Part shown: piece after piece, positions 7,348 through 15,483 of the stretch
How the letters are laid out: each line of letters begins with the position of its first letter
Numbering within the stretch: the first letter of the stretch is position 1
DNA from: Desulfotomaculum sp.
GTDB taxonomy: Bacteria; Bacillota; Desulfotomaculia; Desulfotomaculales; Nap2-2B
Direction of reading: 5' to 3'
Length of the DNA stretch: 64,000 bases
NCBI GenBank assembly: GCA_003513005.1
Contig: DOTD01000073.1
Span: forward strand, 1 to 64,000
Program-made: the position numbers and the translations under genes
Notes under the pieces: generated by a model
What the model was told of the DNA's origin: nothing
Database searches by the model: none
What the model saw: the letters and a program-made list of their open reading frames with translations, nothing else

Positions 7348-9003
7348 TTAAGGCGCCGGATATGTCACCGTAATCTCTTTCTTGTTATGATCCCAGTCCA
7401 CCTTACAGCCCAGGCATTCAGAAATGAACCGCAATGGCAACATGGTTCTCCCCGGCTGGATGATAATAGGTGTTACATCTGGATTACCAGCGTCGATGAG
7501 CATATACTGGCCGTTGACCAAGGCTGAGTTCTTTCCGATCCAGAGCTCAATCACTTTATTATTAAGAGATACTGTCGCTTTTTTATCGCTAGCCCCCCAG
7601 GTTACCGAGGCCCCAATTGATTCAGCAATATACCGGATAGGCAGAAGCGTTCGATTTTCCCGGATCACAGGGGCTGTATCCATTGTTTTTAACTGATCAT
7701 TTACAGAAAAAGTTGATTTATCAATGGCTAGCTTAATCACGGTTGCCTTCGCAATAACTGTGGCGGCAGCGTTGGTAGTGGCGTTAACTTCGTTGGAGTA
7801 TTTTGAATTCGAGCTAGAATTGTAAGCGTAAACCCGGTAATAGTACTTGGTCCCGCCGGATAGCCCCGTATCGGTATAGCTGGTTGTATTGGCGCTTACC
7901 ATATTCAGCTGGCTGTAGCTGCCTCCGGAGAGTTTACGTTCGATTTTAAAGCCGGTCTCGTTGCTGGAGTTGTCGGTCCAGGTTAGTTTAATGCTGGTAG
8001 CCGATTGCACGCTGGCTGAAAGTTTTGAAGGCGCCGCCAATGTAGTATCGTTAGTAGTGGTAGCGTTGACTTCATTGGAGTATTTTGAATTCGAGCTAGA
8101 ATTGTAAGCGTAAACCCGGTAAGAGTATTTGGTACTGCTGGATAGCCCCGTATCGGTATAGCTGGTTGTATTGGCGCTTACCTTATTCAGCTGGCTGTAG
8201 CTGCCTCCGGAAAGTTTGCGTTCGATTTTAAAGCCGGTCTCGTTGCTGGAGTTATCGGTCCAGGTTAGTTTAATGCTGGTAGCCGATTGCACGCTGGCTG
8301 AAAGTTTTGAAGGCGCCGTCAATGTAGTATCATTAGTAGTAGCAGTGTTGGTAGTGGCGTTAACTTCATTGGAGTAATCCGAGTCTCCGGCATCGTTATA
8401 TGCCCGCACTTTGTAATAGTACTTGGTACTGCTGGATAGCCCCGTATCAGTATAACTGGTTGTATTGGCGCTTACCGTTTTTAGCTGACTGTAGCTGCCT
8501 CCGGAAAGTTTACGTTCGATTTTAAAGCCGGTCTCATTGCCGGAGTTGTCGGTCCAGGTTAATTTAATGCTGGTAGACGACTGCACGCTGGCTGAAAGGC
8601 TTGAAGGCGCCGCCGGTTTAGTATCGTTGGTAGTGGCGTTAACTTCATTGGAGTAATCGGAATATACGAAAGATCCCACTGTGTTGTTATAAGCCTTGAC
8701 CCTGTATTTATAGGTCGTGTTGGCTGCAAGGCCGGTATCCGCAAATATCGTGGAGTTTTCCGGAACGATATTGATTCGATTGTAAGCATCATTACCCGTC
8801 TTGCGTTCAATTATAAATCCAGACTCATTTGATGCATTATCCGTCCAGGTCAAATTAATCTGCGAGGAAGAAACTGCGTCTGCCTTCAGGGCTGTGGGTG
8901 GGTTAACACCCGCCGATACTTCCCCCGAAACAGCCTGGGCGGAAATTAAGAGCAAACCGCACATTAACGCCAGCACCAGTAAAATAGAATTAGTTCTTCT
9001 CAT
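7348..9003 (-). CDS. Secreted protein with four FN3 domains and a copper-amine-oxidase-N-like domain
   Basis: A signal peptide (MRRTNSILLVLALMCGLLL, cleaved near AQAVSG) is followed by four fibronectin type III domains at about residues 35-125, 130-218, 227-317 and 322-412. Each has the PTALKADAVSSSQINLTWTD-like opening and TYTDTGLSSSTKYYYKVRAYN-like core. A C-terminal domain of about 120 residues (IKLAIDKSTF, RTLLPIRYIAESIGA, RTMLPLRFISECLGC) is of the copper amine oxidase N-terminal-like type, which is common in secreted Clostridia proteins and is usually not an enzyme. FN3 domains 2 to 4 are nearly identical at DNA level. The start has an excellent GGAGGTGG site. It interrupts a run of glycosyltransferase genes and is flanked by direct repeats. 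The likely role is cell-surface or extracellular binding; no enzymatic function is visible. Confidence 0.85.
   Translation of the reverse strand: MRRTNSILLVLALMCGLLLISAQAVSGEVSAGVNPPTALKADAVSSSQINLTWTDNASNESGFIIERKTGNDAYNRINIVPENSTIFADTGLAANTTYKYRVKAYNNTVGSFVYSDYSNEVNATTNDTKPAAPSSLSASVQSSTSIKLTWTDNSGNETGFKIERKLSGGSYSQLKTVSANTTSYTDTGLSSSTKYYYKVRAYNDAGDSDYSNEVNATTNTATTNDTTLTAPSKLSASVQSATSIKLTWTDNSSNETGFKIERKLSGGSYSQLNKVSANTTSYTDTGLSSSTKYSYRVYAYNSSSNSKYSNEVNATTTNDTTLAAPSKLSASVQSATSIKLTWTDNSSNETGFKIERKLSGGSYSQLNMVSANTTSYTDTGLSGGTKYYYRVYAYNSSSNSKYSNEVNATTNAAATVIAKATVIKLAIDKSTFSVNDQLKTMDTAPVIRENRTLLPIRYIAESIGASVTWGASDKKATVSLNNKVIELWIGKNSALVNGQYMLIDAGNPDVTPIIIQPGRTMLPLRFISECLGCKVDWDHNKKEITVTYPAP
7352..7368. 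repeat. 17-bp exact direct repeat, copy 2
   Basis: This is the second copy of GGCGCCGGATATGTCAC. It forms the last codons of the gene at 7348-9003. Confidence 0.8.
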
Positions 9004-9038
9004 GTCGCCACCTCCATTTTCATGAAATATAATAACCT

Positions 9039-9131
9039 ATTGCTACTCCCATAAAATGTGTTTTGCCGGCGCCTTTTTAAGCATGTCCTTACAAGACATG
9101 TAAATAATTCTCATATATTTTCTTTAAACGA
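9039..9131 (-). pseudogene. Duplicated, truncated 5' end of the 6082-7251 glycosyltransferase gene (repeat copy 2)
   Basis: Read on the minus strand, this begins MRIIYMSCKDMLKKAP, like the true gene (MRIIYMSCEDMRKKGAG). It then loses frame after a one-base shortening of the T run and stops. It sits directly downstream of the next glycosyltransferase gene, where the intact gene's start would be expected if the FN3 gene were absent. It therefore marks the old junction. Confidence 0.7.
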
Positions 9132-9141
9132 TAACATAAAA

Positions 9142-10311
9142 TTACAAATTTCTATAGATGTTCTTAAATTTATTACCTTCTACCACAGCGTTTAACTCTT
9201 TGGCAGCCTCCAGCGCACGCATTTTATAAACAGATATGTCCTTCAGGGAAAGTGAAGAAATCGCAGTCGCCAGGCTTTTAGCGTCAAAACCGCCGCAAAC
9301 TGCGCCGCATCCCCACTTTTCCACTACTCGCCGCATCTCTGGAAGCGGTCCGATACAAACACCCAAACCGGCCATTAAATATTCATAAAATTTATTAGGG
9401 AGCGCCGCCCTGCTATTAAAATTAACAGGCTTGAGCAAATAAACACCCAGATCATACTGGTTAATAACGCTCACGATTTCTGCCGGTTTAACCGGAGGAT
9501 GGAAAAAAACACGTCCCGGCGCCGCTTTCTGTGCTATTCCTTTGAGCTTTTCCATAGTCCTTGTGTCACAAAGCAGCCTGAAATGCAAAGAATAATTATT
9601 ATCAAGAAGGTTTAAACTTTTAATCAGTTCTTCAATTCCCCTGCTTGTATGGTAACCCCCGTGATGACACAGTTTTATATCGCCGGGATCAGTCTCATGG
9701 TAAAGCATTTCTTCCCATTCAGGGCAATTCATAATTACTTCCGGCCGCACCCCGTAGGTTTTATTTAACTCTTCCGAAATCATCCCGGAAACTGCGATTA
9801 CAACCGATGCCTTGTGAATATTTTCTCTTTCCAGAGTTGACCTGAACCTTTTATAAAAAAGTTTGAATCTCGGGCTTTCTTCAAACTCAAGTGTGGCAAA
9901 TTCATGGCTGTCGTAAATTACTTTGGAAGTTTTTAGTTTATCAGCCGCCGCTGCCGCTATAGGCAGCGTATCCCAATCATTGGCGTGAAAAATATCGTAA
10001 TCTTCCGCTATGGCAGCTTCATACATATCTTTAATTAAGGGCATGCTCCAGTATATACTACCGGCCAGAGCGGGAGTAAAATTATTTAACAGCAGCTTCG
10101 GCGCGCTAAATAACTTGTCCAATGTTGAACGCGCACGGGACTCAAAGGTAACAGTTTTATAAATCTCTTGTATATTCAGACCGCTTTCCCCGTATCCGAC
10201 GACAGTTACCTGATAGCCGCCGCACTCAGTCAGCCAGCGCATTTGCCTTGCCACACGCGGATCACGGTCTACGTAGTTGCGCACCAGAATACAGACTTTT
10301 TTAGGCTTCAA
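9142..10311 (-). CDS. Glycosyltransferase family 4 protein
   Basis: This 389-residue GT-B protein opens KKVCILVRNYVDRDPRVARQ and has the interdomain segment YDIFHANDWDTLPIA and the C-terminal FYEYLMAGLGVCIG donor-binding segment. It resembles group 1 glycosyltransferases of capsule and O-antigen loci; the sugar donor is not deducible. The start is a TTG at 10311 with AAGG 10 bases upstream, and an in-frame stop just before it rules out longer forms. It lies 12 bases behind the asparagine-synthetase-like gene, so it is cotranscribed with it. Confidence 0.83.
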   Translation of the reverse strand: MKPKKVCILVRNYVDRDPRVARQMRWLTECGGYQVTVVGYGESGLNIQEIYKTVTFESRARSTLDKLFSAPKLLLNNFTPALAGSIYWSMPLIKDMYEAAIAEDYDIFHANDWDTLPIAAAAADKLKTSKVIYDSHEFATLEFEESPRFKLFYKRFRSTLERENIHKASVVIAVSGMISEELNKTYGVRPEVIMNCPEWEEMLYHETDPGDIKLCHHGGYHTSRGIEELIKSLNLLDNNYSLHFRLLCDTRTMEKLKGIAQKAAPGRVFFHPPVKPAEIVSVINQYDLGVYLLKPVNFNSRAALPNKFYEYLMAGLGVCIGPLPEMRRVVEKWGCGAVCGGFDAKSLATAISSLSLKDISVYKMRALEAAKELNAVVEGNKFKNIYRNL

Positions 10312-10323
10312 TTCAACACAACC

Positions 10324-12306
10324 TTACAGCGGTTTTAAAGACATCCCCTTAGCTGACAGGTTATTCAGCCAGATAATTGAATTGAATAACCGCCAGGGTA
10401 AAAAACTGAATCCTTTTTCGCCTCTTAAAACAGAATGAAATAATTCAAGCGCCCCTTTACGGGAAATATATTGATGATCTTCGGGTATAAATTCAAAAGC
10501 TTCATCCATTATGCCTCTTAAAGCATCCTTTATCCAGATCTCTTCAGGCGTGACAAAGCCCATTTTATCTGTTCTGGACAGCACAGAAGCCGGAAGAATA
10601 CTTTTCATCGCCCGGCGGTATACTGCCTTGGTCATACCTCGCTGGATTTTCTGTTCGGGAGGAAGACCTAACAGAAACTCGACTATCCGGTAATCGAGAA
10701 AGGGCAGTCGGGCTTCAACTGAAAAGGCCATCGAATTTCGGTCCTCGTAGCGCAGGAGAGCCGGCAGACTGGTAAACCGAAAACTTTCGTATAGCTTCCA
10801 GTTTAGCTCACCGCCCCCCTTTTGTTTTCTCAGCAAGCCCCTTTTATTGAGGTGTTTTTTGTAGGGCGACTTCTCTGCGCCTGTCTGTAAAAAATCTAGT
10901 TTAGCCCAACTTATCTGGTCATTACCAGCGGAATTCTTCTTCATGCGCTGATAAACAAACGCTTTGGCCGCTTCAATGAGCGTTTCTTTTACCTGCACAG
11001 GATTGCGGCGGGTAATCCAGATAAGCTCACTTAGCAGACTCAACCACTTTCCTTCTCTGAGCAAACCCCACCAAAATGAGGGCAAATAAGGGTAATAGCC
11101 GGCGAGAAGTTCATCAGCGCCCTGACCGTCCAGCATGACCGTAACTCCGTTCTCCCGTGCGCTTTCAAATACTTTCCACTGGGCAAATATACTGGTCGAG
11201 CCAAACGGACCGTCCTGATGATAAGTAAGCCTGTCCAGGATACCGGTCAACTCCTCCGCAGAAGGGAAAACATACCTGGCTTCGACGCCTGTCTTTTTTA
11301 TTACGTCAAAGATATACTTTCTCTCGTCCCAGCGGGGATCCTCGAAACAGGATGAAAATGTCAGCTGATTATTAGAGGAGCCCGATTCCTGCCTCTCACT
11401 GTTAAGAAGACATACTATTCCCGAAGAATCCAAACCTCCCGACAAACAGGAACCTACCCTCACATCGCTGCGGAGGCGCAAGCGGATACTGTCTTTTAAC
11501 AAGTCGAGCAATTTACCGGCATATTCTTCGTCATTCCCCATCTCCCGCTGTTCCAGCTCCGGGTCCCAATAAATCTTCTTTTCCGGATCAATAGAAGTTC
11601 CCTCCAATGGTATCTGGATAAAATGGCCTCCTGGCAGCGAGTTGACATTCTCAAAAAAAGTCTGTTCGGAATGTTCCTGTAATCCGTAAAGAAGGTAATC
11701 GTAAAGAACACCCGGATTCACTTCCGTCTTTACCCAGGGAAGCAGGAGAAGCTGTTTTATTTCTGATGAAAATGCAAAAACTTTCCCGTTAACAAAATAA
11801 TAGAACGGTTTAATGCCGGCGCGGTCCCGCGAACAGAATAAAATACTTTTTCCCAGATCCAGGATTGCGAAAGCCCACATCCCGTTAAACCTGCTGAGGC
11901 AGCCGGTTCCCCATTCCCGGTAGGCGTAAAGAATTATTTCTGTGTCTGTATGAGTAGAAAAGCGGTATCCTTTCTTCTCCAGTTCGCTTCGTATCTCTAT
12001 ATAATTATATATCTCACCATTATGGACGATCCAGAGCTGGCCGTCAGGTGTGCCCATCGGCTGTAAGCCGGCCTGTGATAGATCGAGTATAGCCAACCGC
12101 CTGTGCCCGAGACCAAAGCTGATTTCTTTATTCCGCCATTCTTCTTTTTCTTCTTCAGTATATAAACTGGAAAGCTTCCTATCGTTTTCACATAATAGAA
12201 AGCCCTCTCCATCCGGTCCCCGGTAGCTGATCAGTTCCGTCATTTTTAAAAGCAAATTAGCGTTTATAGGAGCGCCAAAGCTAACAATGCCGGCTATTCC
12301 ACACAC
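10324..12306 (-). CDS. asnB: Asparagine synthetase (glutamine-hydrolysing)-like amidotransferase 1
   Basis: The protein starts MCGIAGIVSF, so Cys2 would be exposed as the class II glutaminase nucleophile after Met removal. The amidotransferase domain (RGPDGEG, GHRRLAILDLS, VHNGEIYNY) fills about residues 1-210. The ATP-pyrophosphatase domain with the PP-loop CLSGGLDSS follows and reaches about residue 560. At 660 residues it is the long AsnB type. The start is GTG behind GGGAG, 3 bases after the previous gene. Canonical AsnB makes asparagine, but two tandem copies inside a uronic-acid polysaccharide locus suggest amidation of uronic acid carboxyls, as proposed for WbpS in Pseudomonas. That role is inference. 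Confidence 0.88.
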   Translation of the reverse strand: MCGIAGIVSFGAPINANLLLKMTELISYRGPDGEGFLLCENDRKLSSLYTEEEKEEWRNKEISFGLGHRRLAILDLSQAGLQPMGTPDGQLWIVHNGEIYNYIEIRSELEKKGYRFSTHTDTEIILYAYREWGTGCLSRFNGMWAFAILDLGKSILFCSRDRAGIKPFYYFVNGKVFAFSSEIKQLLLLPWVKTEVNPGVLYDYLLYGLQEHSEQTFFENVNSLPGGHFIQIPLEGTSIDPEKKIYWDPELEQREMGNDEEYAGKLLDLLKDSIRLRLRSDVRVGSCLSGGLDSSGIVCLLNSERQESGSSNNQLTFSSCFEDPRWDERKYIFDVIKKTGVEARYVFPSAEELTGILDRLTYHQDGPFGSTSIFAQWKVFESARENGVTVMLDGQGADELLAGYYPYLPSFWWGLLREGKWLSLLSELIWITRRNPVQVKETLIEAAKAFVYQRMKKNSAGNDQISWAKLDFLQTGAEKSPYKKHLNKRGLLRKQKGGGELNWKLYESFRFTSLPALLRYEDRNSMAFSVEARLPFLDYRIVEFLLGLPPEQKIQRGMTKAVYRRAMKSILPASVLSRTDKMGFVTPEEIWIKDALRGIMDEAFEFIPEDHQYISRKGALELFHSVLRGEKGFSFLPWRLFNSIIWLNNLSAKGMSLKPL

Positions 12307-12309
12307 TCT

Positions 12310-14196
12310 TTATTCTCCCGCCTGATCAATAAATGTTTTAAACCAGAGTTCCAAACAAAGGGCGCCCCAAATCACCCGGCCAAAGTCCTGTTCCTTTTCG
12401 ATTGCGGTTTCCAAAATTTCCGGATTAAATATACCCCTTTGCCTTGCTGTATCATCAAGAAGCACTTCGCGGGTATAATCCCTTAACTTCCCCTTAAACC
12501 ATAGATGCAGTGGGACCGGAAAGCCCATTTTATCTTTGCGCTTGTGTATTTCTTCAGGAACTATATTTTTAATCGCTTTACGGAAGAGATACTTTGGCTG
12601 GCCGCCTTTGAACTTTATATTCGGCGGCACACTGGCCATCAGATCGGCTATCCTGTGGTCTAGTAAGGGTACCCGCGATTCCAGCCCCCAGGCCATACTG
12701 GTCCTGTCCTCGACATGTAACAAAGCCGGGAGGTGTACTTTCAAGTCAAAAAAAAGCATCCGGTTTAAAAATGATTCGGCATTTGAGCCGTAAAATATTT
12801 TTTGGAATGTCTCGATAAAATCCACACTATTTTCAAAAACATCTTCTTTATAAATCTGCCTGACCCCGGCGGAACGGTCCATCAGTCTGAAATAACGCTG
12901 GGCTTGCGGTTCAAAAAGACCTTCCGCCCAGAAATAGCGAAGCATCGGTATATACTGCTGAAGCATTGGGAGGCTGGAGATAATTGAAGAAAGGGTAGCC
13001 GCATACTGAGCGCGGCTTTCAGTTTCTTCAATGGCGCCTTTGAGACATTCTTCCAGATAGCCAACCAAATAACGTGCATACCCTGCAAAAATCTCGTCGC
13101 CCCCCTGCCCGCCAAGCACCACTTTAACGTGTTCCGAAGCCAGGCGCGAAACCATGTATTGGGGGAAGACACCCGGCCCGGCGGAAGGTTCGTCCATGTA
13201 ATAGATGATCTTTTGAAGGGTATCAATAAAATCATCCGCCGTTGGGTATATTTCAAGGCAATCGGCGCCGGCTTTTTCGGCAACTAGACGTGCGTACCGG
13301 GTCTCATCAAACTTTTCACCTTCGTTAAAAGCGCCGGTAAAAGTTTTCAGCCTGTCTCCGGTAACATTAAGCATCGACGTCAGGCAGACAACAGCGCTGG
13401 AGTCCAGGCCCCCGGAAAGGTGAGCCCCCAGGGGGACGTCCGAACGCAGGCGGATTTTTACAGCATCTTCTAGAAGTACACGCAGGCGGTCAACGAAATA
13501 TTCTTCCGTATGATCATAGTCAATATCGAAAGCAACATCCCAGTATTTTTTATTCTCAACAATCCTGCCTTTTTTATCAACTAACATATAATGCCCCGGC
13601 AGCAGTTTATTTACCTGATTAAACAGGGTCTTCTCCCCCAGCACTGTCTGAAACACAAGGTACTCCTGGAGCGCTTTGTGGTTTACTTCCTTTTGGATAA
13701 GATCTGTTGCTAAAAGCGCCTTAATTTCTGATGCAAAAATAAAAGCGCTTTCTTGATCAGAATAGTAGAATGGTTTAACACCCAGCCGATCCCTGGCGCA
13801 AAAAGCAATGCCCCTTTTCTCATCCCAAATTGTGAAAGCAAACATACCTATAAAATACTTCAGGCATTCCACACCATATTCTTCGTAAGCGTGAACAATT
13901 ACTTCCGTATCGGTATAACTGCGGAAGCGGTGTCCCTTTTGCCGGAGAGTCTGCGCCAGTTCGAGGTAGTTATATATGCAGCCGTTAAAAGTTATCCATA
14001 CTGTGCCATCTTCGTTAGACAATGGTTGTTTGCCGCCCTCCGGATCAATAATGGCAAGACGACGGTGTCCGAGCCATACTGACATGTCGGGTGAAAACCA
14101 TTCCCCTTCACCATCCGGACCGCGGTGTGACAACTCTTTTAAATTTGATTTAATGTAATCATTGCCAGTCTTTACATATCCTGAAATGCCGCACAT
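12310..14196 (-). CDS. asnB: Asparagine synthetase (glutamine-hydrolysing)-like amidotransferase 2
   Basis: This is a second, clearly diverged AsnB-type protein of 628 residues: MCGISGYVKT with Cys2 nucleophile, RGPDGEGEW, ITFNGCIYNY, and the synthetase PP-loop HLSGGLDSSAVV. I chose ATG 14196 over ATG 14205 because a glutaminase must begin Met-Cys, and an AGAGG site lies 11 bases upstream. It ends 3 bases before the first copy. The two share the same architecture but differ throughout, so they are old paralogs that may act on different sugars or residues. Plain asparagine synthesis remains possible for one of them. Confidence 0.87.
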   Translation of the reverse strand: MCGISGYVKTGNDYIKSNLKELSHRGPDGEGEWFSPDMSVWLGHRRLAIIDPEGGKQPLSNEDGTVWITFNGCIYNYLELAQTLRQKGHRFRSYTDTEVIVHAYEEYGVECLKYFIGMFAFTIWDEKRGIAFCARDRLGVKPFYYSDQESAFIFASEIKALLATDLIQKEVNHKALQEYLVFQTVLGEKTLFNQVNKLLPGHYMLVDKKGRIVENKKYWDVAFDIDYDHTEEYFVDRLRVLLEDAVKIRLRSDVPLGAHLSGGLDSSAVVCLTSMLNVTGDRLKTFTGAFNEGEKFDETRYARLVAEKAGADCLEIYPTADDFIDTLQKIIYYMDEPSAGPGVFPQYMVSRLASEHVKVVLGGQGGDEIFAGYARYLVGYLEECLKGAIEETESRAQYAATLSSIISSLPMLQQYIPMLRYFWAEGLFEPQAQRYFRLMDRSAGVRQIYKEDVFENSVDFIETFQKIFYGSNAESFLNRMLFFDLKVHLPALLHVEDRTSMAWGLESRVPLLDHRIADLMASVPPNIKFKGGQPKYLFRKAIKNIVPEEIHKRKDKMGFPVPLHLWFKGKLRDYTREVLLDDTARQRGIFNPEILETAIEKEQDFGRVIWGALCLELWFKTFIDQAGE

Positions 14197-14228
14197 AAAT
14201 AACATTACCTCTTACTTTTTAGATTATT

Positions 14229-15461
14229 TTATTGTCTGGCGATATTTAAGACACTTTGATTATATATATTTAATAACTTTTTTCTTTCTACTTCCCAATT
14301 TAATTCCTTTCCTGCTTTGTAACAGTTGGTTTTCAAATTATCCAGCAATAATGGTTCTGAGAAGAGTTTAGTTACCAGTTTGCCGAACATTTCACTGTTA
14401 CTGATGTCAACAAACTTAATAATGTCATACTTTTCATTCATTAATCTAAAAAAAGGCAAATCACCAGTTATTACAGGAACTCCGGCCAATATGAACTCAA
14501 AAAATTTATTCGGTGAGCAATATTTATGATTATCATCAATTGGCAAATATGGAATTACACCAAGATCAGCGCCGGCAGTTAAAGAAAGTATCTCATCGCT
14601 GGGAACAGCGCCCAGGAAAAACACCTTCTCACCGACATTTTCTTTTTTCGCGAGAATACGAAGAACGTTTTCATGTTCACCGTAACCAATTATAGCCAGA
14701 CATGCTTCATTTGGAAAATATTTAACTCCTTGAATTAGTGTTTCAATATTTCTTTCCTGAGAAATCCAGCCCTGGTATAAGACTATCTTATAACTTTCTG
14801 GAATATTGCCTTTCTTTCTAAGCTTCTTTTTCGCTTCTTCTGAATCTATCTCTATCAAAGATTCGGTACAATTCATTATCACTTCCGGCTGTTTTACCTT
14901 ATATCGCTCTGCCATCAAACCTGCAATAAATGGGTTTACGGTAATTGTAACATCCGGGTACTTAATATATTTTTTTTCCATACGGAAATATAACTTCTGA
15001 AGATTCAGAGGCAGTACGCTTTGAGCGTAATAAAGCTCATGCGCATCATAGACCAAAGGAACACTTCGAAATCGTGCCGCATAATATCCGGCTTTAAGAC
15101 AGGGTAAATCGTGAACATGATAGATGTCTGCATCAAAATCCAGCGCTTTATTAATCATAAATTGATCGAACGGACTTACTTCAAAAAAACGCCTGGCTAA
15201 ATACATATATGATTTATTTATAAAAGTACGAAAATAATCGTTTTTCGGCAGCATTGTGCGAATTTTTTTAAGTCGTTCGTCATCCCAATCATACTTGTAA
15301 CGGTGAATATCAATACCTTCTTGAATGTACTGCTCTTCTTTCTGGCATTCAAATCCGGAAAGCAACGTAACCTTGTTTCCGGCATCTATAAAAGCTCTTG
15401 CCTCAAGCAGAATACGTCTGTCGATCATATAACAATCTGGAGCAAGCATAACAATATGCAT
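14229..15461 (-). CDS. Glycosyltransferase family 4 protein
   Basis: This 410-residue GT-B enzyme has IVMLAPDCYMIDRRILLEAR at the N-terminus, ADIYHVHDLPCLKAGYYAA in the acceptor half, and YCSPNKFFEFILAGVPVITG as the donor-binding E-x7-E-like segment. It is predicted to be cytoplasmic or peripheral at the membrane and to add one sugar of the exported polymer. The ATG has AGGAAGG upstream. It lies 22 bases behind the C5-epimerase-like gene in the same run. The region is more AT-rich than the acs genes upstream, as is usual for glycan loci. Confidence 0.84.
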   Translation of the reverse strand: MHIVMLAPDCYMIDRRILLEARAFIDAGNKVTLLSGFECQKEEQYIQEGIDIHRYKYDWDDERLKKIRTMLPKNDYFRTFINKSYMYLARRFFEVSPFDQFMINKALDFDADIYHVHDLPCLKAGYYAARFRSVPLVYDAHELYYAQSVLPLNLQKLYFRMEKKYIKYPDVTITVNPFIAGLMAERYKVKQPEVIMNCTESLIEIDSEEAKKKLRKKGNIPESYKIVLYQGWISQERNIETLIQGVKYFPNEACLAIIGYGEHENVLRILAKKENVGEKVFFLGAVPSDEILSLTAGADLGVIPYLPIDDNHKYCSPNKFFEFILAGVPVITGDLPFFRLMNEKYDIIKFVDISNSEMFGKLVTKLFSEPLLLDNLKTNCYKAGKELNWEVERKKLLNIYNQSVLNIARQ

Positions 15462-15483
15462 AACGGGATACCTTCCTCAAGTA

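Noticed and set aside
10324..14196. The two asnB genes as a recent tandem duplication
   Set aside because: Their protein sequences differ throughout, including around the active sites, so they are old paralogs.
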